From: Brachionus koreanus
Lineage: Eukaryota; Rotifera; Eurotatoria; Ploima; Brachionidae
Length of the DNA: 64,000 nt
Direction: 5' to 3'
Assembly (NCBI GenBank): GCA_016987375.1
Contig: PJRA01000453.1
Coordinates: 1,030,856-1,094,855, forward strand
Part shown: positions 1-11,285 of the stretch, in pieces
Layout: the number at the start of each line of letters is the position of its first letter
Numbering within the stretch: the first letter of the stretch is position 1
The notes under the pieces: generated by a model
What the model was told of the DNA's origin: nothing
Seen by the model: the letters and a program-made list of their open reading frames with translations, nothing else
The model's database searches: none
Translations under genes and position numbers: made by a program

Positions 1-2808
1 TTTCAACATCGTGATTTATGTTAGAAAAATTCTCTTTTTTCAATCAAGAGACTTGAAATCTTCGTCTCGCAATGCATCTTCCTGATTCATATTTTATAAT
101 AAAAAAGCTTACCGTGTTCTTAACATGAGTCAAAATTTAGTATTTATTTCGACAATTTTTGAAAAAATTTTTCCATTCATAAATTTTCAATTAAAATTCT
201 CAGTTCTTAATTGAATGAATAATAATAATCATAAATAAGTCTTAAAAGTTGTGTTTGAGTGAGTGTGACGTAAGCAAAAAATTTGCATAGCTTAGGCGGA
301 ATTGCTGTCACAAGCGATCTTAAAATCAATAATTTCACTAGTGGTATTAGTTTGCCAACAAGTTAGAAATAAGAAACGCTGAATTAGGATCAAGAGATAA
401 ATAAATTTCATATGTCACCAGCTTTACTTTTTTTTTATTAAATAAAAATTTGATTACATTTTTTATTGCTTTTTTTTTTTGCTTTTATCGCATGAGACAT
501 TAGTTTTTAATAAACTTAGTTAAATAAAGGTGTTTAATCCCAACATTAATATAAAAATTAAATTTCAATTATTCTATTGATAGAAAATATATTTTAGTTT
601 TTATTTTTTGACTACAGTAATCACTTTTGTCCGCTATATGTAAGCACATTTAAAAATAGAAAACAAAAAAGAGCATTTAATTTGCATAATTTTTGCACAG
701 ACAAGATTAAATAGTTAACAGTTTGTGCAGAGAAAAAAGAGGTCGTTATATTGTGCCGTTTTATTTTAATAAGCAATCAGCTCAAAAAAGACTAGTAACA
801 CTAATGAGTTGTGTGTGTGTGTGTGTGTGTGTGTGAGGGTCTTAAAACTTGTTTTCGGCTTAAATAAATCTTATGTAAAGCACATGCAAATTAGTAATCA
901 AAAAAAAATTTTATTTATAAGAACATAGCAACAAACGATATATAAATCCAAAGGTAGCTATGAAAAAAATAAAATAGCATTCAAGTCACAATTGGCAGTG
1001 TTTTTGCGAATCTTTGTATTTTTGCTTTGTTTTGATTCTATTAGTGGTTGTGTGTGACGCAATTATAATCAAGTTATTGTTTAGTTCAGCCAGACTTGTT
1101 CAAAAACTAAGCTAGGTTAGTTTCGATCAATTTTTATTTTAAGATGTTAGTCGACTTTTGCCAACTAAGCAATTAAAATATCGAGTGTCTCCTAAATTTT
1201 TGATGAATATTTTTTATTTTAGGTTGTTTGATAAAAAAAAATTTTTGACAGAAAAATGTTAATTTTATTAGCGTTTATGCTGAATTGGGAAACTTTGCTA
1301 TTCTAGCAATCAGCAGTTTTTAATTAAAACTCAAAAACGCATTATTCGAAGGCTAAGAAAGTTTTCTCATTAAATATTTTTTTCGCTAAGCCGAATTAGA
1401 ACCATATGAGAATGAAATCACTTTTTTGTCGCTCAAACAGAGCTTAACTGTCATTAACGAAAAGTTTAATTAAAATAAAATTCTTAATTGCATTATCTAT
1501 TCAGTTGATGAATGTATAAATAAGCAGTCAATTGTCAGATAAAACGAAAGTGCAACAAAAAAAATCAAAAGAAAAAAAACTATGCGCCATGTTCAAGCTA
1601 TTGCTGTAGATGTGCGTTCATCAAACAGAGTCGCATTTAATCTATCTGCAAATATTTTGCTTAGGATTAGCTACAATTGTTAATCAGCTATATTTTGTTT
1701 CCTAGGTGTTACGTAACTAATTATAAACAAATCTATTGCTCTTCATTTCTGTTACGTAATCGCCCAAATTTTCAATATTCGTTTTCCCATTTTAGCTATT
1801 TTATTTTATTTTTGTCTAGTTTCTTTTTCATTTTCAGAAAAATATAAAAAATTTCATAATTTGAAATTTTAATAAATTATTCATGTCTGAGCTTCAAATT
1901 TGCGTCAAAAAATCCTAAAGTTTATCAAAATTAGATAAACAACAATGTCTATAGTTTAGCGAATTATCTCTAGTTAAAATTTTTTTTTTTTTAAATTATT
2001 TTGACGCATTAATATCATTCATATCTAAAAATTTAAATAGAACAGTTTAAATAAAAAGTTGGAATTTTGTTTTATTTTACTTTAATATCAAAATTTAACT
2101 ATTCACTTAAAATCTTACGCAAGATTACACAACTATTGATCAGACTTGGCTTAATTGATTATTTTTTTAAGCTCAACATCATTATTTATTCAGCTAAGCA
2201 ATTTGTTGAGTTATCAAATTTTCTTTAAATAAATTAACTCGAATAGAAATTGCTCTATATAACGCTAAGATCTTGTTAGATCTTATTAGTTAATTTTCAA
2301 AAAAAAAAATTTTTTTAATTTCAAGAAAAATTTTAAAATAAAAATTATATTTAAATTTTTTTTTTATTTTTCAAATATTTGCTTTTTTTTCTAATTACTT
2401 TTGTGATGTTCTAACAGAGAAAATTCAAATGATTATATAATATTTTTTTCTTATTAATAATTATAGATTTAAGCTAAGTTAACATTTCCTACAAAATTTT
2501 GAACAAGTCTTTTTTCTTAGAGGCATATTAGCTTTTTCAAATTAAATAAGAAAAAGAGAGAGAGAGAAAAAAAAGATTATTTTTTCAAGTACTTTTTTTA
2601 ATGTTGAAAAAACAAAACTTACAAGATCTTACAAATTTTAACTCATTTTTAAAAATCAGCGATCTTGTAAGGTTGTCTAATTTGCGAATAGAAAAAACTA
2701 AAAAAAAGCTGGATAAATAGAATTTTGATGATACTTATCTATTAGGTCAAGCATACCAAACACCGCCCCGGCATAAATAGCCTACAAATACCAAATATTG
2801 ATTTTATT
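1..2808. other. gene-free A+T-rich stretch (possible 5' flank or UTR of the PIM-like gene)
   Basis: I see no open frame with family resemblance, no RNA gene and no clear exon. The stretch is dominated by A and T runs with one GT microsatellite at 811-834 and short GA-type runs near 2556. It may hold upstream regulatory sequence or a non-coding first exon of the kinase gene that follows, but nothing in it proves this. Confidence 0.5.
811..834. repeat. (GT)12 microsatellite
   Basis: Twelve uninterrupted GT units lie in an A+T-rich flank about 2.2 kb upstream of the kinase gene. Simple dinucleotide repeat, expected to vary in length between individuals. Confidence 0.95.
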
Positions 2809-3077
2809 TTGATTATTAAATTAGATTTTATCGTTTTGTTGTTGATGGTATTGTTGATTTTTTTTCTTAATTCATTTTTTTCTGGGTTGCAAAACAATAA
2901 TTTAATTAGCATAATGCAACTCCAAGTTCTAGAGTTGCTCTCCTTTGCTCTTGTTTTTTTTTTCTTTTCTCTCTCGCTCATGATTCAAACAAAATTAGGA
3001 CAGAGCATTTTAAAAATTGTTAATTTTTGTGTGTGTTTAAAATAGACAAACATAGTTTTTTGTTGTTGTTGTTTTTA

Positions 3078-4358
3078 ATGTCGTTCGAATTAAGCGAAGC
3101 GATTGGCATGGCCGACACAGAAGTAGAGATGGCGCGTTACGGGCTCGGCACCGGCCTCAAGCGTCAGTCATGCGCCATCAAGTCAAATTTGAACCAATTG
3201 GCCAGCATGCCCAAGAGCTCGAATGCCAAGGTATTTCTCACCAATAATCCAAAGTCGTCGACTTACTCGTCTTCGTCGAACACGTCCTCGTCGTCGTCCA
3301 CCGGCTCCAACGAATCAGCCATACCGCTCAGTTTGAAAAAAGCTCTGTGCAAACAGAAGAGCGTTGAGTGCGCCGCCACCGCCACCGCCACCGCCACCGC
3401 CGCCTGCACACCTACCACCAATGCTACCTCATTGCCGGCCGCCAAAAACTTCAACATTGAAAACGAACTAATCAAGTACACAAAAAACTTGCAAATAACC
3501 AACAATTACTTGAGCTCGTACAAGCTCGGCGATCACATTCGCAACGGCGGCTTCTCCGAAATCTACGAAGGCCATCGTGTCAAGTCCAACGACCGGGTCA
3601 TTATCAAACTAATACCCAAGGACAGAACCAAAAATTGGCTCATGGTTCACAACAAAAAGTATCCAGCTGAAATTCTATTGCACAAAATGAGCAACAATGT
3701 GAACGGCGTGGTAAAGATGCTCGAATTTTTTGAACAAGATCGCGAATGGGTCATTGTAATGCCAAAGATAAACAACTGTGTCGATTTGTTCGACTATCTT
3801 GAGTCGAAGAACAAGGGACGCTTGTGCGAGAGAGAAGCTTGCTATTTTTTCAAGCAGCTGATTCGCATCAACATGGACTTGTTCACTCATGGCATTGTGC
3901 ATCGAGACATAAAGTCCGAAAATTTGCTCGTCGAGTTGGACACAATGAAGCTGATACTGATCGACTTCGGTGCTTCGGCCATATCAAGACAAAATCAAGC
4001 GCAACACCAACAGTACTATACTGACTTTCACGGCACACGTCAATACAAACCGCCAGAGTACATCATGCACAAGAAGTACACCGCTCAGTCGTCCACCATT
4101 TGGACCTTGGGCATATTGTTGTACGACATGTGCAATGGCCAATTGCCGTTCGAAACCGAACAGGACATTCTGGAGTACAACATTCAAATGAAGACAAACT
4201 TGTCTGACGAGTACAAAGAATTGTTGTTCGATTGTTTGAAAAGGGATCCGATGATGCGGCCTGTGCTCAACGATCTCTTATTTTATCAATGGGTCAAGTT
4301 GTATGGAGACTTTGTGCCAAATGGCGTTGATCAACAAACAAAACTGGACGTTAAATGA
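3078..4358 (+). CDS. PIM: PIM-family serine/threonine protein kinase
   Basis: Single-exon gene of 426 residues if translation starts at ATG 3078; a second in-frame ATG at 3108 has a better context (followed by GCC). The open frame extends up to 3027 only through a TTG codon. A Ser-, Ala- and Thr-rich N-terminal part of about 140 residues (with an Ala-Thr run from a GCCACC repeat near 3370-3405) precedes a complete kinase domain. Visible in it: catalytic Lys in VIIK (nt about 3606), HRDIKSEN (about 3900), DFG (about 3963), PPEY in place of APE, and WTLGILLYDM. The set DLFDY, YTDFHGTR, PPEY and LGILLYDM is typical of PIM kinases, which are constitutively active Ser/Thr kinases in growth and survival signalling. 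Odd: the glycine loop reads RNGGFS, so the first and third glycines of GxGxxG are missing. The exon is much richer in G+C than its flanks. Confidence 0.9.
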   Translation: MSFELSEAIGMADTEVEMARYGLGTGLKRQSCAIKSNLNQLASMPKSSNAKVFLTNNPKSSTYSSSSNTSSSSSTGSNESAIPLSLKKALCKQKSVECAATATATATAACTPTTNATSLPAAKNFNIENELIKYTKNLQITNNYLSSYKLGDHIRNGGFSEIYEGHRVKSNDRVIIKLIPKDRTKNWLMVHNKKYPAEILLHKMSNNVNGVVKMLEFFEQDREWVIVMPKINNCVDLFDYLESKNKGRLCEREACYFFKQLIRINMDLFTHGIVHRDIKSENLLVELDTMKLILIDFGASAISRQNQAQHQQYYTDFHGTRQYKPPEYIMHKKYTAQSSTIWTLGILLYDMCNGQLPFETEQDILEYNIQMKTNLSDEYKELLFDCLKRDPMMRPVLNDLLFYQWVKLYGDFVPNGVDQQTKLDVK

Positions 4359-6344
4359 ATCTCAGTGACTATTAAATTATTGTTTTAATTTTTTCGATCA
4401 ATATTTTTGTAAATGTTTATAATGTTCAATTGAGAGTGCAATCAGTGTGCGCTGAATGTGTGTGAATTTTGATTATCAATCTATTGACGACGTACTACTG
4501 ATTAGCCAACTTAACACGAAAGCTTTATGTATATTAATAACAATTTTATACAAATATATATTTATATAAGTTTTTCTCTCTCTTTACTTTTTTTTTTTTT
4601 TGTCGTTCTTAAGACTTCATTTTTTAATGATTTTTTGAAATTTTTGTATTTAATTAAAGTTTTTTTTCTAATAAAATTTTATGCAAGTTATTCACTTTTC
4701 TTAGCTGATAACAACAAAAAATCTCGCATCAAATAGATAACACTAGTTAATTTAATTGGAAAAACTATTGTTTTAACTTTACTATGATTTGAATGAAATG
4801 ATATGAATCTAAATGTTCTGTTCGCTTAAATTGAAAAAATTTCCAACTCTTTTTTTTCTCATAAAATATTCTCTACACTCATTGAAAATTAAAATAAATG
4901 TTTTCTAGTTGAGAAAAAAAATTCTGATTAAATCAAACTTTTCCTTCTATCTTCATCCATAAGCTTACAATTAACTATTCTGAAAACGAATACTATTTTA
5001 GCTTAGCTAGCATTAACAAAAATAGCTCAAATTCAACTAATAAAATTTTTTGATTTAAGTTCTATTATTTAAAAACAAATCGATCCAGCAATGAAATTTA
5101 AATTTTCCTAGAAAAAGATCTCAATTTTATCTAGGTATATAATTTTGTTAGGTTTTTTTTTTTTTGGAAAACAGCTTAAAAATGCCTAGTTAAAAATTGT
5201 GCTCAGACTTGTTGAAAAATCAAGTTCGTTTTTAAAGTCAACGAGTTATAAAAAACGATTTTAATTTTATTTCGAACAAATTTTAAGGAAAAAAACATAA
5301 TTCTTATCTAAAATTTCTATTTTTAAATGCTATTTTTCCAAATTAATTAGTAAATTAATTAGCTCTTCAAGTTGTCGTTGAAACAGATAAATTTACATTC
5401 AAGAGTAAATAATCACAAAAATCATATTCCAAAAATGCCTTTTTTGTTACTGTAGCAACAGAAGACATGGAAAAAATTATTTCTTTACTTACATAAAATA
5501 TCTAACTAAAGAAACAAATAAAAAAGTACTCATACAATCAAACTGAATTTTGATTTTTGAAATCTTTTTTAATGGAATAAAACAAATTGACAGTCACTTT
5601 CAATCTTTAGAATTAAATTGAAAAGCTATGCTAGCATGTTAAAACAAATAGGAAATACAAAAAGTCTTATTTCAACCATTTAATACATGAATATTTTGCA
5701 AATCTAAATGAATATTAGAATAAATAAATTAAAATAAAAAACTTAGAAAAATAAAATCGATAGTCAAACAATAAATGTTTTGATAAAAAAAAAATTATCA
5801 AAATCTCTTTTAAATATAAATAGAAGAAAAAAATATAATAAAATATATTTTTTGTTAAGAGAAAACTCTAGCGAAGATAAAAAATGTTTTTTTTTTTTTT
5901 TCTAAAATGGTGAATTTATTCAAATAAGGGTGTGATCAAACTTAATTATTTGATATTTTAAAATTGCTTTTTTTTTTTTTCAAACAGACACATTGAGGAT
6001 AAATCGTCAAAAAAAAGAACATTTAAAAACGAATTATTCACTATTTGAATTTTTTTTTTTTTAAAAGACATAAATTACAATAATTTCATTTATTCATTAG
6101 TATTATTTTGTAATTTAAGCCTAAAACATATCATACCTTGAAATTTAATTTAAACTATTCATTAAAAGCTTTTATGGGAAAATCATCATTTTTTTTTAAC
6201 TTTTAATAATTTAAATTGGCAATTGAACAAAAAAATTTAATAAAAATTAAAGCAAAACATTAAAATAATTAACATTCAAGTGCAGTGTCGAATAAAAAAA
6301 TAGGCACTTCTTATGGAATATTTGTCCATTCATTTACAAATCAT
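4359..6344. other. intergenic, probable 3' UTRs of the two flanking genes
   Basis: The convergent ends of the kinase gene (+) and the Ser-rich gene (-) leave about 2 kb of A+T-rich DNA with several AATAAA-like hexamers on both strands. I see no coding exon or RNA gene in it; open frames here are low-complexity and lack resemblance to proteins. Confidence 0.5.
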
Positions 6345-7214
6345 CTATTCAGCAAAAGTAACTGTTTTTTTAGGCAAAAAAGGCGATGCAAAGCTCAGAC
6401 CCTTAGGCGGGTTGGCAAATTTTTTTCTATTGACTAAAATTGATTTTGACGGCGTATTAGCTTGTCCATTCAGACTCGAACTGGAGTAATTACGATTAAG
6501 ATTGTTCAATGAGGATGATTGAAAATCTTTGGTTAGGCCACTTTTGTAGCTTTCACTTCTAATCGGTTCAGCAAAGCATACTTTACCAATATAAAGTGGC
6601 TTTTTTAGTTCAGAATCGAATCTATTTTTATTCTCTTTGATTGTTGTGTACTGATTATTTAGGGACTTATATGGTGATGGAGAAGGTTCTCGGGAGTTAA
6701 CAGTGTAATTGTTTCTAGAAGCACTATTTGGCCTAAGAACCGAAGACACTGATCCAACTCCGGAATTAGCCGATGAAATATTTTTGAGGTAGCTTGAGGA
6801 ATTGCGAATTACGGGCAGAGTGAAACCACTGCCATCTTTTTGGTAATAAACTGGAAGTGAAGTTGCTGTTTCATTAGAGTCATTTGGTTGAAAATATGAA
6901 TTTGATGAAGAGATAAGAGTTGGCTTGTTAGACGAATTGTTCAATACACGAGCTACATATTTTCCTGTATTGTCTGCTGATCTTATTGAGACTGGAGATG
7001 CGGGTGCTCGTCTAAAATAGGAAAAATTCGTAGGCTTTGAATTTTCGACTCCAAAGTGATGAACAGGAATATTGGTTCGCACAGAACCTACTAAGTCGTT
7101 TCTTGAAGATGAAAGTGATGATGAGCGAGGTTGACGAATCGATATTGGACTCCGTCGAGATGACTGAAATATACCAGAATTTGGAAGCCTGGTCTTTATT
7201 TCAAAAATATTCAT
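6345..7214 (-). CDS. Ser-rich disordered protein with two PP1-docking-like motifs
   Basis: Not recognised as a named family. The open frame starts at ATG 7259, but I prefer the in-frame ATG at 7214 (289 residues) because the extra N-terminus is hydrophobic low-complexity sequence and may be UTR or a short intron. The protein is rich in Ser, Asn, Pro and Arg, with no membrane segment or globular domain visible, so it is probably disordered. Two segments match the [RK]x(0,1)[VI]x[FW] docking motif for protein phosphatase 1: KVCF at 6573-6584 and KTVTF at the very C-terminus (6354-6368), each followed by AE. Many short Ser-Pro sites could be phosphorylated by Pro-directed kinases. Codon use and length look like a real gene, but a missing upstream exon cannot be excluded. 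Confidence 0.6.
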   Translation of the reverse strand: MNIFEIKTRLPNSGIFQSSRRSPISIRQPRSSSLSSSRNDLVGSVRTNIPVHHFGVENSKPTNFSYFRRAPASPVSIRSADNTGKYVARVLNNSSNKPTLISSSNSYFQPNDSNETATSLPVYYQKDGSGFTLPVIRNSSSYLKNISSANSGVGSVSSVLRPNSASRNNYTVNSREPSPSPYKSLNNQYTTIKENKNRFDSELKKPLYIGKVCFAEPIRSESYKSGLTKDFQSSSLNNLNRNYSSSSLNGQANTPSKSILVNRKKFANPPKGLSFASPFLPKKTVTFAE

Positions 7215-7259
7215 TTCAATTTCTAAATAAATAACTAAATTAAAAAACCGTACATACAT

Positions 7260-9572
7260 TTTTTTTATTAAATTTCAAAGAGATTGGGATTAATTTCTTT
7301 AGAAAAATTAAATCAATCTTTTAATGCATACACCTTTAAGTTGTTATTATAAGAAATTTTTTTTTTTTTCTAGTATAAAAAATGTGTTTCGGATAAATAG
7401 GTTTTCAGGCAAAAATTGTATAAACAAAGAGTTCCTTTTACATAAAGCCCTTGAAAAAAAAAATTTTTTTTTGTCCATTATTATTTAAAAACAAATTTTA
7501 AATTTGCACAACTTAAAAGGTAAATTTTAACTAGCTTTTCACTGATAAAGGTGACTTAAACGGATGAGAAAAATATTTAAGAAAAAATGCTATGACGTCA
7601 ACTAAACTTACTAATTTCAAAGCTTATTTATTTAAGACTAGGAAAAAAAAATTTAATTCAAAACAAATCTTTAAAAAAAATCGAAGCTTTATACAAAAAT
7701 TAAATTGATTTTTGAGCCAAAATTAGCTTTTAATCTTAACAAACAAGCTATCTAAGCAGAATTTATTTTTAGATAAAATCAGCACTAAGTTAAATTGTCC
7801 TTAAATTTGCTACTAATCGCATCTATCTTAAGATAGTCATGTAAAATTATTTATTGCAGCCTTAATAAATAAAACTTTATCGAATATTTGATATCCTTTC
7901 CTATATTTGCTTTAAATAAAATATTCCTATTTAACAGTATAAATAATTAAATTATTTTTTGTTTTTTTTCTTTTCACTCAGCCTTAAATCGATGCTTATA
8001 ATCTGCGTAAAATGTTAATAATATAAATAATAGTAATAATAATAAATCTATAATCTATTGATATAAACCATGATGGTAAAATTCAATCAAGCTTTAATTA
8101 AATGTTAATCTTAATCAAAGCAATGCAGATACTTTTTCTTCTATTTGCCAAAGTCTTACACATTCTCCTTGAATAAATTTTCTTTTAAAACACTTGTTTA
8201 ATTTATGTAGCTGGCAAAGTAGCTAGCTATTAGAACATTTAAAAGCAAACATGCGGGATCAAACTATTTTTTCTTTTTTTAAAGATACTTTTTTTTTATA
8301 AAAGGCGTTAATGCCGAACACGCTTCTATGCCGAATATTGAATTGAAAGTCATGAGCGTGTTCTCAAGGGTTTCTCTAATTTAATTTAAAATTTATAAAA
8401 ATACCAAGTATGGGTTTAAATCTTTTATTCAAATACAACAATAGATAAAAAGAAAACTAATGATTAACGAATTTGGCAATCAGAAAAGCTAGACGAAAAA
8501 AAAAGCCATAAAATAATTTATTTTTTCAATTTCGGATGACATTTAGAAAAAAATTTAAAAAGAAGAAAAAAGGTACAATCATTGAGTTATTGTTATATCT
8601 CTTATGTAACTTGATATCCCTATTTTAAATTTTAAATTTTTTTTGGAATTTGGTGAGAATAGTTTAGTTAAATATCAGTTTTAGAAATAAACTTTGTTCA
8701 AGACATTTTTTACACATTTGTCAATTACTTTTGGATAGTGGCCTAAAATAAAATTGTTTTTTTTCCTAAAAAATTATGTAATAGACACCCAAAAAAACAA
8801 TAATCAATATTCAATGAGTGTAAGCAAGCCCGGTAAATTAAATTGTCTTTGAATTTATTCAGCACCTGTTCTAGGTTAATTAAAACTGGCACAAACAATA
8901 TATCATAACCACTATAATATTAGTAATAATTAAAAAAGATGATTTAAAATATCTAATAGACTCATTTTAGCTTTTATATTTTCCAAATGATTCATTATGT
9001 TCATTAAAATAAACACCTATTTATTCTCAAATCGTTTGTAACATATTTTCCCATTTTGATACTTTAATGAATCTAAAAATTTAAAAGATAATTTATTCAA
9101 AAGTAAAATTTAGCTTTAAACTCATTTTCAATTTTTTATTAATAAATAAAATGAAAAAACCAAAATATATATCTTAAAGTTTGAGTCTTTTTTATTAATT
9201 AATCTAATATATCATATTTTGAAAAATAAATTGAATATCAAAAAAATTATTTATTTAATTGGAAGCACATACTTTGAAGCGCTTTTTTTCATAAAATTAA
9301 GTAACGCAAAATCGTTCAATTTTAAAAGTTCAAAAAGAATATTTTTTTTTTTAAAAACAGGAAAATTTTATTAAAAAAACGTAGAACTTAAAGTATATTA
9401 TTTATTTTTTGTGTAGAAATCAATTAAAGAAAAGAGTGCTTTGTTTATTTGATTATTTTAAAGAATTTTTTATTAAATTTCTTTTTTTTTTTAATTAAAA
9501 AAAAGTTGACTACTAATTACTAACTAAAAATTTAGAAATTATTTATTCTAAACTTAATACAGATAATAAATT
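7260..9572. other. intergenic A+T-rich stretch, no gene seen
   Basis: No open frame with protein resemblance and no RNA gene. The only structured point noticed is a 9-base perfect inverted repeat (GAACACGCT and AGCGTGTTC) around 8318-8366 in otherwise A+T-rich DNA. Confidence 0.5.
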
Positions 9573-10793
9573 TTAGTCGGCCAGAATTATTTCCATCAAA
9601 CAAATATTGTCTTTATTGGCCAGCGATATTTTGTTAATCAAATTTGAAAACAAATTTCTGATTTCAATTTTGGAACAATTGGTGAAACCATATTTTAGGC
9701 AAAGCTGGATAATCTGGGCCAATCTTTCAAAGCTTTCAGAAAGCAATTTTTGACAAGCGCTTGAAATATGCTCATCTTTGAATTTAATTTGAGCTAAGAA
9801 ATCGCCTAGTCGTTTTTCAATAGATTCTAAATTTTTCAAATTCAACAATTTAAAGTTTTCTTGACCGGCAGTGAGTAAATTAGACAAATTGTTTATTAGT
9901 TTTAGACTCAACAAATGAACTTTGAAGACCAAAGAGTTCAAATGTTGAATTTTTTCATCACTTTGCTCTGGATTCAGTTTAACAGTTTCGAAATATTTTT
10001 TTACCGGGTACAAAACTGCTGTGTACAAAAGTCCTGGTAGGGGATTGAGCATATAAGAACTAAAGTGCGACAAATTTGTCTGGTATGCCAACAATGGTAT
10101 TAAGGAATTTTTCTCAATCCAAATCTCAATTAAACTAAACATTTTGAACAAAAATTTGTCTTCATTTTTTATCATTTCATTAGCTAGCATATCTAGAATA
10201 ATGCTCATAAAAAGACTGGCAAACAGGGGTGAAATATCGCAAAGATTGATTAGATTTTCCGGAATTAGACTACTGTCCGGGTTGTTATGCAAAAGAAAAT
10301 GGTCTATGACCAGCTGTTCGAATATGGTCTGAATAACTTCATTTCCTATGTTGGTTATTACCCATTTTGAAACAGTTTCTAGAGTTTTTTGGGCCTCTAG
10401 TGATATTGCATAGCTGAATAAAAGTTGGAGTGTGAATTTGGCTGTGTGTTGGTGGTAAAAATCACCAAATAACAGGTCAAAAATAAAGTCTCGAATGCTA
10501 GTGTCATTCTCTGATTCAAAAAAATTCACAATGCAATCAATGCACTGAAGTTCTTGCATTCGATTTGTTTTCTTAAACAAGTTGAAAACTAAAAAAAAGT
10601 TTGTCTGATTTTAATTTTCAAATACTTTGATCCAAGTGTTTTGCTCTTGATTGTAGTCGTGATACAATATGCATTTAAAGGCCAAAGTGCTTAGCTCGGC
10701 TCGTCCACATCGATTGTAGTTGTTGCGAATAAAAATAAGCGCTTTGTTTGCGCACTCTGGAAATTCTAGACCTAAAATTATTTTTGGATCCAT
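9573..10793 (-). CDS. INTS15: Integrator complex subunit 15 (C7orf26 homologue)
   Basis: Two exons on the minus strand: 10793-10626 and 10571-9573, joined in phase 0 across a 54-base GT-AG intron, giving 388 residues. A more pyrimidine-rich AG lies slightly upstream but breaks the frame. The best match to the human protein from memory is at the join and just after it, where KKTNRMQELQ followed by a Phe-rich helix parallels KRLNSLQELQ with the same spacing; the central all-helical body also aligns in order. INTS15 is a recently assigned subunit of the nuclear Integrator complex, which cleaves nascent snRNAs and attenuates transcription. The homologue here ends soon after the helical body (last residues EIILAD) and lacks the Pro-rich C-terminal tail of about 60 to 80 residues in vertebrates. 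It is divergently transcribed from MUL1, with 492 bases between start codons. Confidence 0.84.
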
Positions 10794-11285
10794 TTTTTTT
10801 TCAAATTTAAAATTAAAAAAAAAATGAAATTAAAATTAACTTTAAATGAGCTTTAATTTGTTCGTTTTTTTTTTGATGGGAAAATTTTTTGATAATTTGA
10901 ATGTTTTTGATAAATTTTTCAAATAAATAGACAAAAAATTAAACATGAATTTTAGTTTCACCTGAACAAAAAAAAGTTAGCATAATTTCTATTTAAAAAC
11001 AAAATTAAAAATTTAAAATTTAAAGATAAAAATTAAAAAAATGCAAATTTCTAATTAATTTTCTAATATTTTTGGTAAAAAATTATTCAAGTTTATTGGG
11101 AGGTTAGCCGTCTCATTGATTCAAGACAAAGAATAATTTTCTAAAAAATAGCTGTCTGGAATAAAGACAAGTTTATTAAATTTTTTTCTTAAATATCAAT
11201 TATATTATGTGAATTTTAAATTAGAGAGAAAAAAAATTCTAAATATATTCATAGCAACTGCAATATAAAATCCATTCTTAACATC
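10794..11285. promoter_or_regulatory. divergent promoter region between INTS15 and MUL1
   Basis: The 492 bases between the INTS15 start codon (-) and the MUL1 start codon (+) must contain both promoters unless one gene has a distant non-coding exon. The sequence is A+T-rich with no TATA box or CpG-rich core that stands out. Inferred from gene layout only. Confidence 0.4.

Noticed and set aside
2742..3045. Overlapping open frames on both strands upstream of the kinase
   Set aside because: Hydrophobic low-complexity translations from T-rich DNA with no protein resemblance; probably 5' UTR.
3027..3077. N-terminal extension of the kinase frame with a signal-peptide-like stretch
   Set aside because: The frame begins at a TTG codon, not ATG, and the hydrophobic run is simply TTG/GTT repeats in the T-rich leader.
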